Part shown: one piece after another, positions 49,876 to 59,600 of the stretch
How the letters are laid out: each line of letters begins with the position of its first letter
How positions within the stretch are numbered: position 1 is the first letter of the stretch
Assembly (NCBI GenBank): GCA_039105265.1
Contig: JAPFFF010000028.1
Span: 496,001 to 560,000, forward strand
Source: Tritrichomonas musculus
Taxonomy: Eukaryota > Parabasalia > Tritrichomonadida > Tritrichomonadidae
DNA length: 64,000 nucleotides
Direction: 5' to 3'
Made by a program: the position numbers and the translations under genes
The notes under the pieces: generated by a model
What the model was told of the DNA's origin: nothing
What the model saw: the letters and a program-made list of their open reading frames with translations, nothing else
Database searches by the model: none

Positions 49876-51852
49876 TTATTCAGAATCATCATCATTAACC
49901 AAGTTATTCAACTGCTCATCAGCATTCCAAAATATCATGTTGTTCAAGCCAGCTGTTTTTATCATGCCCGTTGATTTGGTAGAAATTGAACGTCGATTTT
50001 TTTCATAAAAATTCCCCAAAATCCCACTTAACTCTTGAAATGGCATTTTTCTTGGCTCTGGATCGATTAAATTCAATAATGGCATTTTTCTTACAATTTG
50101 AACATTCTTCCAAAGGTACAATGCTTGCCGAAGATAGTAAATTATTGGACGTTCTTCAACTGGAGTGTTGTCAAAAATTTTCTTCCCACTGTCACTTCGT
50201 GATTCTGGAACTTTTTCTTCAATAGGCATGTTCTTGTACAATTCGTGCTCCAATAGAATGTATTTCATTGATTTCTGGAAATTCACGTGGCTGTCATCTT
50301 TTTTATTATGCCTCCGAACATTTGCAAAATTGTGTTCTTGGTAGTGTGAACTGCATGCACCTGTATCAATAGCTTCTTCAGTGATTATTTGAGATGCAAT
50401 TCCAATTGCAGTAAATATGTATTGTTTACACCAATTATCTGTGAAACATCTCATTTTCTTATAGGTATTGGGCTGCACACGATAGATTTTTAAGTTGTGT
50501 TCAATGACATATTGTTGCATAAGATAATAAATCAATACAATACTTGCACCAAGTAAAAGATAGTCAATAGTCTCTTGCCGACTTAGTGAATTCCTGAATA
50601 GTGCCTCTAGTAAGAGTGTAGAAGGAAGCATTGATAAAAGTAAATAAAAGTCTTCGTTATCAATTATTTTTTGAATTGTTTGTAAAGTAAACAATTTTTT
50701 TGGGAGGTCATCTTCCATTTTACGTCCTTTGTTGTTATCCAATAAGTAAGGAGCAATTCCAATAGTTTTTAAATCTTCTGCAGACCGTGTTTCATAAGAA
50801 TCATATGGAGAAACTAGGAATTCTTCAAGAGAGGATTTTCTGTAACGATCTCTTTTTGTCAGGTGCAATGGATCTGAAAAATGAATTAATACTGCAAATA
50901 TTTTAATTATACCAACAGCACCAAGACTTAGGAATCTTTCGAAGTTACCAATAATTTTGTCGATGAATATATTTGCATATATGCTATAAGTGTTGTCACC
51001 ATCAGTGCCTAATCCGATAATACTTATGTTTTTTGGCATGAGTGATATGATCGATTCAATTTTTTCGCGTAACTCTTGTGTTGCCTTACCTGATGTCGAC
51101 GGAATACATGCAATTGGAAACTGTTTAAATTCTGGATTTAATGGTGCAAATGTCATACCGAATTCTGCTTGTATCACTGAGTTATAATTTAATTTAATAA
51201 ATTCTAAAAATTCGTTGTCATCATTAATAAATGTTTCTGCTAATTCTGGATCGATCTCTTTGAGATTTAGCACGCCATCAATCCTACCATTTTTGTTTAC
51301 TTTGACATACGGTGTAACATATGCAGCATCAACCATGATAACTCCTTTTCCAGTAAAATTATTTGGTAAAAACCTTGACATGATATTCAAAATATTTTGT
51401 ATATCGCCATTAAAAATGTCGTCATGTATTCCTAAATTAGCGAGAGCTTGCTTTCTATATGTTGAAGCAGTTTTATATGTTGGGAACAATAAATTAGTAT
51501 TTAAAATATTGAAGTAATGTGGACTCATCATGCTTAACAGTGCAAAGAATTCGTGAAGTCCATCATAACGTCTTCCTTGAGGAAATTTTGTTATATTATC
51601 CCATGTAGCGCCGATGAATCTTAATACTATTGGACTAATATTAATCGTTTTTTGTTTGTCTTCTGGTATATTCAATTTAATTTTCAGTAAGTCTGCTATT
51701 TGTCTTTTTAGCCTTGTATTCTCCAAAATTAACCTTTCATTTTCACCTTGTAATCTTTGATTGTCTTCTAAGAGCTTTTCGTAAGTTTGCTGAGATCTTG
51801 CTTTTGCTCCTGTTTCGGGAGTAAACCATGATGGATTTCGCTTAGGCGCCAT
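49876..51852 (-). CDS. Putative DDE-type transposase of the nested element
   Basis: 658 residues, intact. The N-terminal 60 residues are basic with a leucine-zipper-like heptad run (LLEDNQRLQGENERLILENT). A helical block follows (FPQGRRYDGLHEFFALLSMM, YKTASTYRKQAL). Candidate catalytic segments are MVDAAYV (Asp), GLGTDGDNTY (Asp), and DPLHLTKRDRYRKS, the last resembling the D--H--K--R signature after the second Asp in several eukaryotic transposases. The terminal region is acidic (NDDDSE). Superfamily not assigned. The ATG has TCATTTTTT 11 nt upstream and the stop reads TAAA, so the gene carries host-type expression signals. Confidence 0.6.
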   Translation of the reverse strand: MAPKRNPSWFTPETGAKARSQQTYEKLLEDNQRLQGENERLILENTRLKRQIADLLKIKLNIPEDKQKTINISPIVLRFIGATWDNITKFPQGRRYDGLHEFFALLSMMSPHYFNILNTNLLFPTYKTASTYRKQALANLGIHDDIFNGDIQNILNIMSRFLPNNFTGKGVIMVDAAYVTPYVKVNKNGRIDGVLNLKEIDPELAETFINDDNEFLEFIKLNYNSVIQAEFGMTFAPLNPEFKQFPIACIPSTSGKATQELREKIESIISLMPKNISIIGLGTDGDNTYSIYANIFIDKIIGNFERFLSLGAVGIIKIFAVLIHFSDPLHLTKRDRYRKSSLEEFLVSPYDSYETRSAEDLKTIGIAPYLLDNNKGRKMEDDLPKKLFTLQTIQKIIDNEDFYLLLSMLPSTLLLEALFRNSLSRQETIDYLLLGASIVLIYYLMQQYVIEHNLKIYRVQPNTYKKMRCFTDNWCKQYIFTAIGIASQIITEEAIDTGACSSHYQEHNFANVRRHNKKDDSHVNFQKSMKYILLEHELYKNMPIEEKVPESRSDSGKKIFDNTPVEERPIIYYLRQALYLWKNVQIVRKMPLLNLIDPEPRKMPFQELSGILGNFYEKNRRSISTKSTGMIKTAGLNNMIFWNADEQLNNLVNDDDSE

Positions 51853-51858
51853 TAAAAA

Positions 51859-51865
51859 AAAATGA
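51859..51865 (-). promoter_or_regulatory. Initiator-like motif before the transposase
   Basis: TCATTTTT on the minus strand, +1 about 51863, 11 nt from the ATG. Same spacing as at host genes. Confidence 0.45.
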
Positions 51866-51933
51866 TTCTATATTGAAAATTTCAGAGGTTTTTAAATTTG
51901 AAAGGAAAAAAAAGCATGACCACGAAAAATTAT

Positions 51934-52894
51934 AGAACATAGGAAACTCTCATAATCTTTTGAAATTAATATATAATAAAGTATATCATATTATAAGAAT
52001 ATTTTAATAGAAAACGTTTCCCTAATTTTGCGTATATACTGAGATATGATCAAAGAAAGTTGCCAAAATTGAGAGGAATTTCTATTCAAATGTAGTATAA
52101 TTTTGTAATTGATTTTTCTCGAAAATTTGGCGGACGATTTTTCTAAAAATTTAATATAATATATAATGCAATGTATACTACTATTTAAGATAAATGTAAT
52201 ATACCGGTCATTCGTTGGCTCTGTTCTGGAATCGTTTTTTCCAAAAAAAATCGTAAAATCGGCTAAAAATAGTGTAAATCGCTTTATCTCGGGATATATA
52301 CTTATAATGCGCAATTTTTTTGCTTAATCGTGTTTTTAACATCATAATAAGACAAATAACCAATTTTTGGGTAAAAATATTGAATTTTGGCCGATATTGT
52401 TAGTAACGAGTTTTTTTGTATTTTTATCTTAATATAAAAAATCTCATTCTTCACGGATAGGAGTTTTTGGTTATTACTCTATATACAATAAGCATACAAT
52501 CCTATAATTTTATAATCATATACAATACAGTAATGCAATTATTGTTATACTAATTATGTAGGTACACCTATTTTTTTTTCTGACATTTAATGCAAAAATA
52601 CAAAAATCAAATTTTTGAAATATATTTTATTAATAACTCGATGCAAAGCGAAGCTAATAAAAATATAGCAATTGATATATATTAAGATGCTTGCAATATA
52701 TATTCTTATAATACCATAAATTTTGAAACATTTTTACATTTACGTCTGGAGACTCGTTATGAAAATCACAACTTTTTGAAAGACTCTCCGCCGCGATTTC
52801 GCTTAAAATCTGAAATCATCAATAACTATCTATGGTGAGTATATATTATTAATTTCGAAGCATATCGACATATCTCGAGAGTTTCCTATGTTCT
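51934..52894. repeat. Right 961-bp direct repeat
   Basis: Copy of 48835-49795, with the same 18-bp inverted ends. Followed by the 7-bp target duplication, then a 33-T tract. Confidence 0.9.
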
Positions 52895-52895
52895 G

Positions 52896-52898
<3 letters not shown>

Positions 52899-52931
<33 letters not shown>
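52899..52931. repeat. T33 tract
   Basis: Uninterrupted T run overlapping the right target duplication of the nested transposon. Confidence 0.9.
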
Positions 52932-52932
<1 letters not shown>

Positions 52933-53139
52933 AGGTTTTGCCTAAATGTCATTGTCAAATATTCCAGAATAAATTTATTGTTTTTTTCTTAACGCCATTC
53001 TAACTTTTTGAATGGGGGCGGGGAAATATTTCAGCACTCCGGTGCTCTTGGCCAAATATCAAATAATAAATTTATTATATTAATTTTTTAAAATATAATT
53101 GTTTTAAGTAATCTTGAGTTCACCTTTCATTAAAATATA

Positions 53140-53364
53140 AATCGACCTCTTAGTTAAGAAAGGCGGCCGTTAATTTATTTGTCTCAAAGTTCGTTATAAT
53201 TCTATCCTATTTTGTTATTTCATCTCAAACTTTGTTAGGATTTTGAGAGAAAAATAAAATATTTAATTTGTAAGAAGCTTTCAAAACATAAGGAAGTTTG
53301 AAATAAAATAACGAACTTTGAGACAAATAAATTAACGGCCACCTTTCTTAACTAAGAGGTCTAA
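53140..53364. mobile_element. About 220-bp MITE
   Basis: Inverted arms of about 54 bp (53144-53197 and 53308-53361), starting GACCTCTTAGTTAAGAAAGG, with two or so mismatches. The right edge reads GGTCTAA then TA, like the 317-bp MITE at 48379; the left edge is slightly altered. No coding sequence. Confidence 0.75.
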
Positions 53365-53589
53365 TATGAATTTAACGAAAACAAAAATTTGAATTAATAT
53401 TTTTTTCATAAAATTTTGACCATAAATGGTCAATTGAATCTTAAAATTTTAATGAAATTGAATGCATTGAAAAATCCCAGATCTGCAGATTTTAATTCAA
53501 TTTTTACAGATTTGTCAAGATTTATGGATTTACGGATTTACAGATTTGACAAGATTTACGGATTTATGAATGAAAAATAACGAATTCAA

Positions 53590-53859
53590 TTAAAACATAT
53601 ACATTGATAGTTCAGTCTTTAGTGATTTCATTAATTTACGAGTCTTTTTGATTTCATTAGTCCAGTATAAACGCTTTCTTATTGAATGACTTTCATTGAA
53701 ATTACATATATATTCACACATTTGATTTTGGCATTTAACGATTTCATTAAATAAAACATTTATTTTTTCATTAACTTTCTCAAATGTCATCTTTTTCGTT
53801 GGTGATAAAATAAATTCTAACACTAATTCTTTCATTAATTCTAAAATTAAATCTAACAT
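53590..53859 (-). CDS. Small Maverick protein at the right end
   Basis: 89 residues beginning MLDLILELMKELVLEF within the terminal inverted repeat. The rest is helical with Cys pairs (KCQNQMCEYIC). Similar in size and placement to the ORF at 39473. Function unknown. Confidence 0.4.
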   Translation of the reverse strand: MLDLILELMKELVLEFILSPTKKMTFEKVNEKINVLFNEIVKCQNQMCEYICNFNESHSIRKRLYWTNEIKKTRKLMKSLKTELSMYMF

Positions 53860-53955
53860 TCAAATCATGCATAAATTATTAATTCGTTTTGCCATTTAAT
53901 TCAGAAATGGGGATTTTGGGGTGAAAGCCCAGAATCACCATTTCACACTACTACT
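53786..53955. repeat. Right terminal inverted repeat of the Maverick
   Basis: Inverted copy of 39304-39477. Followed by the AAATC target duplication. Confidence 0.85.
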
Positions 53956-54188
53956 AAATCGTAAAATTTGGGTGGAAATTATATATGTTTTTCATAAAGT
54001 TTATAGTCAATAATAATTGAAAAAACATATATATCTTTTTAGATATTGTTTTTATTTTATTATATTAGGATCGATTCTAAAATAGGTGGACAATTGAAAG
54101 AGCCTTCAAAAAGTGAAAATTCTTCAGAAAAAATAATCTAAAAAAATGCAAAATAAAAATAATTCTTTTTATATTTTTATAATTTTTA
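53956..54188. other. Flank of the Maverick
   Basis: AT-rich, nothing recognised. With 39303 removed to 53956 the empty site would read ATAAAATCGTAAAATT. Confidence 0.4.
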
Positions 54189-54270
54189 CCGAGACTACAT
54201 ACCGCCTAGCGGGCGTCGAGCGAAGCCGAGCGAATGCGAGGCGTAGTCGAGACCCCGCGGATGGCGGTAA
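54189..54270. other. GC-rich structured patch
   Basis: An 82-bp island of high GC in a strongly AT-rich region. It can pair TACCGCC (54200-54206) with GGCGGTA (near 54263-54269), then GCGGG with CCCGC inside, and GACTAC with GTAGTC. CGAG is repeated several times. It is neither a tRNA nor another RNA I recognise. Confidence 0.5.
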
Positions 54271-56517
54271 GAATCGATAAAAATTTGATCTACAATTTTA
54301 TTTCTTTTTATAAAAACCATACTATTAAGATGCCCAATCAGGATCTACAAGATCTTTTTTATAAATTCCAGTTTTATTTTGCCATAAAAGGACATATTTG
54401 CTATAAATAGCAACAATTAGACAAGATTGATATGATGATGAAATTATTTCTTCTGTAATCCCTAAATAGACACAAATATCTGTTTAAAATCATAATTATA
54501 CGTCGTTTGCGTGCAAATTCTTCGAAGATATGCTATTTCAATTTTACGATCATTTATACTATTTGCATATAAAGTATACAAAAAAATCAGTTCCTAACCG
54601 CTAAAAACTAGATATGATAAACGCTCAATTATTCATTCAATTTTTTTTCAATTAAATAAAATACATTTCTGATAAAATTTCAGAGCAGTTTTTTGATAAT
54701 TTGCTTTTATAATCAATATTCTTAAAATTAAAATGATTTCCTCATATTATTTACTCTATTTAATAATAATATCTTTATTATTATCATTTTTAATTATTTA
54801 TAAATAATTAGCTTATTTTACCGCAAGAAATTTAATAATATTTTTAAATCTCATTATAATTTTTAAATAAGCTCTGAATTTTTTTTTTAGAAATATAAAA
54901 CGACGAGCTTTCCGATGTTTTCCATCTTCGATTTGACGTTTTATGCGTTTTTTATCTACAACCAAGCCATGATAAGTTAAAAAAAAGCATTGCTTAAATG
55001 CTAAATTCGATTTTTTTAATAATATTTATGACAAACCTTAAATATAAAGTTTCTTTTGATGATATATAGACGTATGCTATTATATAAAAACAATATGCTC
55101 GTGGTAAGATTTACAAATACACCAAGATTTTAAGATATGCTTAATATTAAATTGATTTTATTTTCACCAAAACCGTTTTACTTTGGCCTTTATCATCAAT
55201 ATAAGTTTAGTATTAGGGATATTTTATTAATTACAAAATGCCAAATCCAATTCAACATTTATATAAACAAGAAAACAAGAGAAGAAAACAAAATTTACTC
55301 GGATAGTTGTAAGTTTTGAAAAGACCAAAATTGAATGATTATATTAATTAATTGAAATTTCAATAAAAATAAAATTATTTTTTCTAATAGTTTTTCTCAA
55401 TTATTGGTTTCACTTCATTCATTTATACTCAGAAAAATTGTGAGAATAAATGAATATTAAAAATTTTTTTTTCTATGGAGGATTTTATCAAAAATTCAAT
55501 AGAATGAAATAAAACCATATCTACTAAAAACCAGTTCCAAATTTTAATTTCAATTGTTTATATTATATTTTTTGATAATAAAAACGATAATTGAATGGTT
55601 TATATTAATCATTATTGAATATAGGTCCCACCGATAAATTTTATTTGAATTTTTGTATAAATGAACTTTTTGAATACTCAATTGTTTAAACAATAGCACA
55701 TCATTTAATTAAGAGTATTCAACAGAAAGGTTGCCACCTAGAGAACAAGAAACCTATTGGATCAGAAGTACTTTCGAGTTTGTGTGTGTTGAAAAAATGG
55801 TCGCATCAGAAATGTATCAAAATTGTTTTGACTATAGATCTCAATGTCATCACATATTTTCAAAAAAATCTTGTTAAGAAAACAAGTTTCCCGCTTTAAG
55901 AACATGCTAAATTATTGAATGATACCTCTATATGGCTGAATTTTTAAACTTTTTTGAATATTATTAAAATTATTTTTCGAAATTTGTTAAAATTGTTTTT
56001 AACTTGTGATGAACACAATGAACCAAATGATGGAATTGTTGTGTCATTCTTTTTTGGTCAAGGAATCTGATTTTCATAGAGATATTTTATTATTCACTTT
56101 TGCCCAGAAAAAGTCGAACTTTTCCAAGGGAAAAGTGAATTTTGAACATCCCTAGATTTTCACCTTATATTCACCATTTTTTTATCTTTTAAAATTATTT
56201 GAGAAAAAACATTTTTATTATTCTCAAAAATTTTACAATTTCAAAGAATAAAAAATATCTTATCAGAAAATTGAAAGAACAAAATTTTGGGAACTGGTTT
56301 TATCAGAAAGGAACTGGTTTTTTTGTATACTTTAATAAACCATTTAAATCTTTTTATTTTTATGTTTTTATGCATTTTTGTTATTTTTATCTTGTTTTTT
56401 TTTTATAAAAAAAATCGGCTCTGTTGCTATTTTTCGGAACGATAGATTTTTATTATACAATGATATGACTATTTAACATCTCAAAGTTGTATGAACTTTT
56501 TGAGACTTTGCCATATA
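54271..56517. other. Long gene-poor stretch
   Basis: About 2.2 kb, AT-rich. Short frames at 55137-55319 and 56199-56408 have composition expected by chance. No gene is supported. Confidence 0.45.
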
Positions 56518-56671
56518 AAGTCGGATTCAATATGCTTGGGACAACATTCAATTTTTTTCAATGTTTCTCAGAAAAAAAATCATTCAGCTTGGGACAAATT
56601 GACCTAAAAGATTTATAAATTTGACCTTATCGTTTTCAAAAAGTTTGTCCCAAGCCTTTTGAATCCGACTT
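56518..56671. mobile_element. 154-bp MITE with TA duplication
   Basis: Ends AAGTCGGATTCAA (56518) and its complement (ending 56671), with GCTTGGGACAA/TTGTCCCAAGC continuing the inverted repeat to about 27 bp. TA flanks at 56516-56517 and 56672-56673. It ends 18 bp before the kinase-Sel1 start codon. Confidence 0.8.
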
Positions 56672-56689
56672 TAATTTTATTTTCAAAAA

Positions 56690-59600
56690 ATGTATATTCA
56701 ACCAATTGCAAAATGCTTTAATAAGTTTCGAAAGCTTTTCCAAAACCATAACATTAAGATAACAAACAAGTATCTTCAAGATATCTTATACAAGTTCAAA
56801 TTTTTTCACATTGAAAAAAATCTAAATTCAATTGATGCCACAAATTTTTCAAATAAATCAAAAATTGTTGTTATTGATCAATTCAAAGAAGACTGCGAAG
56901 AATCTTTTGTGGTATGCTTTGATTATAATATAATTATTTTTCAAAAAAGTGTTTTTCTAGACGAAATACTCTCAAGAATGGAAGATTCCAAAAAAATATT
57001 TTTAAAGAACATCTATTCTTCATTTAATAAGAGTTTTGCAAAAGATTCAGCTTATTTTCTTGATATTCAATTTCTTTCAAGAAATTTTATAATTGAGAAC
57101 AGAGAAGTTCTCAAATTTTGGAACAACATTGTAAATTGCATGAGTGGTTTTCTAATCCAAAAAGCTCAAAAAAACTCCGACAATTATCACGATCAACATT
57201 TGAATGAAAAACAATTCAAAAATTCAGAAAAAAACAGTTACATTAAATTGAGAGAACTCGGGAGGGGCAGTTCCGGCTTTGTTGACTTAATATATTACAT
57301 AAAAGAAGAAACATTATTTGCGTTAAAGTGTATCTCTGATCAGGCTTTATACGAACGAGAACGAAATAACTACGAAAAATTAAAGAGTGCTCAATTGAAT
57401 GTCTCACGCTGTTTCGGATGGGTCACAGAAGACAAATACAAATGTCTTCTTCTTGAATACATTGAAGGGAAATCGCTGAACAACTATGATCTCAAGAGTT
57501 TGAGCGATGACGAGAAGATCATCATAATCTTTGAAATAATGATCACAATTCAATATACGCATTCTTTGGGATGCATCTTTCGCGACATAAATCCAAGCAA
57601 CATCATCATAAACGAAAAGAAAGATGCGGTGATGATTGACTTTGATCGTATAGTTGAGAAGGAGTCGCAAAAAACATTTGATTTCAATTTCAATAACGAA
57701 CCACCGGAGATTTATGATAATAACTTATTAACCGAAAAAACCGATATTTATAACTTCGGTTGTTTGGTCTATTTTATTTTTTTAAACGAATATCCAACAC
57801 GAACAAAGTCAAACGAATATCTCATTGACATGTCAAATAAAAAATTAAATCCTGATCAAGAAGAATTCCTCAAGCCATGCTTTGAAAGAGAGCAAGACAA
57901 TAGACCGACAATCAATGAACTAATTTTTAATTTTTATGATATTTTCTTGTCAAAATGTTACGAGAAAAAAGAGAAAATTCAAAAACTATTCGAATTTTTA
58001 GAAAGCAATTCAAAAAGTTCTGAAGACCCTTATTATTTTTTGACACTTGGCTGCTTTTACACCGACAAGAAAATTGAAAAGGCACTTTGTTATTTATCAC
58101 GTGCTGCCAAACTCAATAATTTAGAAGCACTACTTCAACTTGCCGCCATTTATTATCAAGGCAAATTTGTTAAACGCGACCTTAATAAATCAATTGAATA
58201 TTTACAACTTGCTGCTGATCAAAAGGATTTACAGGCACAAGATTTACTTGGATCGATTTATTGTGATACTAATAATGATCAACACGACATTAATAAAGCG
58301 ATTCATTTTTTATCACTTGTTGCAGAAGAAAATAATTCAGAAGCACAATATTTGTTAGGATTGATTTTTTATGATGGGAAATTGGTGGCAAAAGACATTA
58401 ATAAAGCTGTTTTCTATTTTGATCAAGCATCTAACAACAGCAATGCGGCTGCACAATTAATTCTTGGCTTAATTTATAGTAAAGGTGAATATATCGAAGT
58501 TGATCGTGACAAAGCAATTTATTATTATGAACTTGCAGCAAATCATAATCATCCAAAAGCATTGTATAATCTTGGAATTCTTTATGAAAAAGAAAAAAAT
58601 TTTGAAGAAGCTTATAAATATTATAAACGTGCTGCAGATTTACAATACGATAAAGCACAATATAATCTTGGCGTTTTACATTATAATGGAAAATGCGAGA
58701 ATGCGAATATTGAAGAAGCCATCAAAATGTTTAAATATGCAGCCGAAAAAAATAATGCAGATGCTCAATTCAGTCTTGCCTCTATTTATTCTAAAGGATT
58801 GAAAGCTGAAATAAACATGTCGATAGCAATGGATTATTTTGAACGTGCAGCAAAACAAAATCATACAAAAGCACTTTTTAATCTTGGTAATTTTTATGAA
58901 AAAGGCTATTATACACGTGTTAACATTGATATCAACAAAGCAATCGATAATTATTCACGTGGTTCTGATAGAAACGACTTTTCTTCACAATACAATCTCG
59001 GTCATGTTTATCATAAATCATTGCTTCTTACACGCGATATTGAAAAGGCAATTCATTATTACCAACTTGCTGCTAACCAAGGCGATACTGATGCATATTT
59101 TAATCTTGCTAAAATCTATAAAAACGGAGAAAATGTTGAAAAGAACATAAAACTAGCAATCACATATTATTCATATTGTTCAGATCAAAATGATAAAGAA
59201 GCACAATTTAATCTTGGAGAAATTTATCATAAAGGCGATGGTATTCATTGTGACATAAAGAAAGCAATTCATTATTATGAACTTGCTGCTAAAAACAATG
59301 ATTCACGAGCTTTTTATAACCTTGGAATAATTTATGAAAAAGGACAAGGTGTTACAATTGACATAAATAAAGCTATAAACTATTATATCTATTCAGTAGA
59401 CTTGAATAATCCAGATGCAATGTTTCGTCTCGGTTTCATATATGAAAAAAGTCAATATGTTGCACGAAACATTAAAACAGCTATTTATTATTATAATCTT
59501 GCTGCTAAAAGTGAGCATCCGAATGCACAATTTCGTCTTGGTTACATTTATGAAAAAGGAATTGACGTGCCACGCGATATACATCGAGCTATTTATTATT

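Larger units (their letters stand above)
48835..52894. mobile_element. 4.06-kb transposon with 961-bp direct terminal repeats
   Basis: Two apparently identical 961-bp direct repeats (48835-49795 and 51934-52894) enclose a 658-codon transposase-like gene. Each repeat itself starts AGAACATAGGAAACTCTC and ends with the exact complement GAGAGTTTCCTATGTTCT, so both the single copies and the whole unit have 18-bp inverted ends. GAGATTT directly flanks the whole unit on both sides (48828-48834 and 52895-52901) but not the inner ends, so the complete composite inserted as one piece, into the Maverick. Confidence 0.85.
39304..53955. mobile_element. Maverick/Polinton-like element, replication genes missing
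   Basis: Terminal inverted repeats of about 170 bp (39304-39477 and 53786-53955) begin AGTAGTAGTGTGAAATGG. The pentamer AAATC flanks both ends (39299-39303 and 53956-53960) as a target duplication; Mavericks make 5-6 bp ones. Inside are a candidate double-jelly-roll capsid gene, a small EF-hand protein, a 1272-residue fibre, two paralogous small proteins and several small coiled-coil genes. No protein-primed polymerase B, RVE integrase, HerA-type ATPase or adenain-like protease frame is present. A 4.06-kb transposon is nested at 48835-52894. Without it the element is about 10.6 kb, against 15-20 kb for autonomous Mavericks. Confidence 0.85.

Noticed and set aside
49876-51852. The 658-residue protein as the Maverick's own integrase or polymerase
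   Set aside because: It lies inside a separately bounded element with its own target duplication and shows none of the RVE zinc finger or PolB motifs.
55137-56408. Small plus-strand frames at 55137-55319 and 56199-56408 as genes
   Set aside because: Short, Phe/Lys/Ile-rich as expected from AT-rich DNA, with no start context or similarity.
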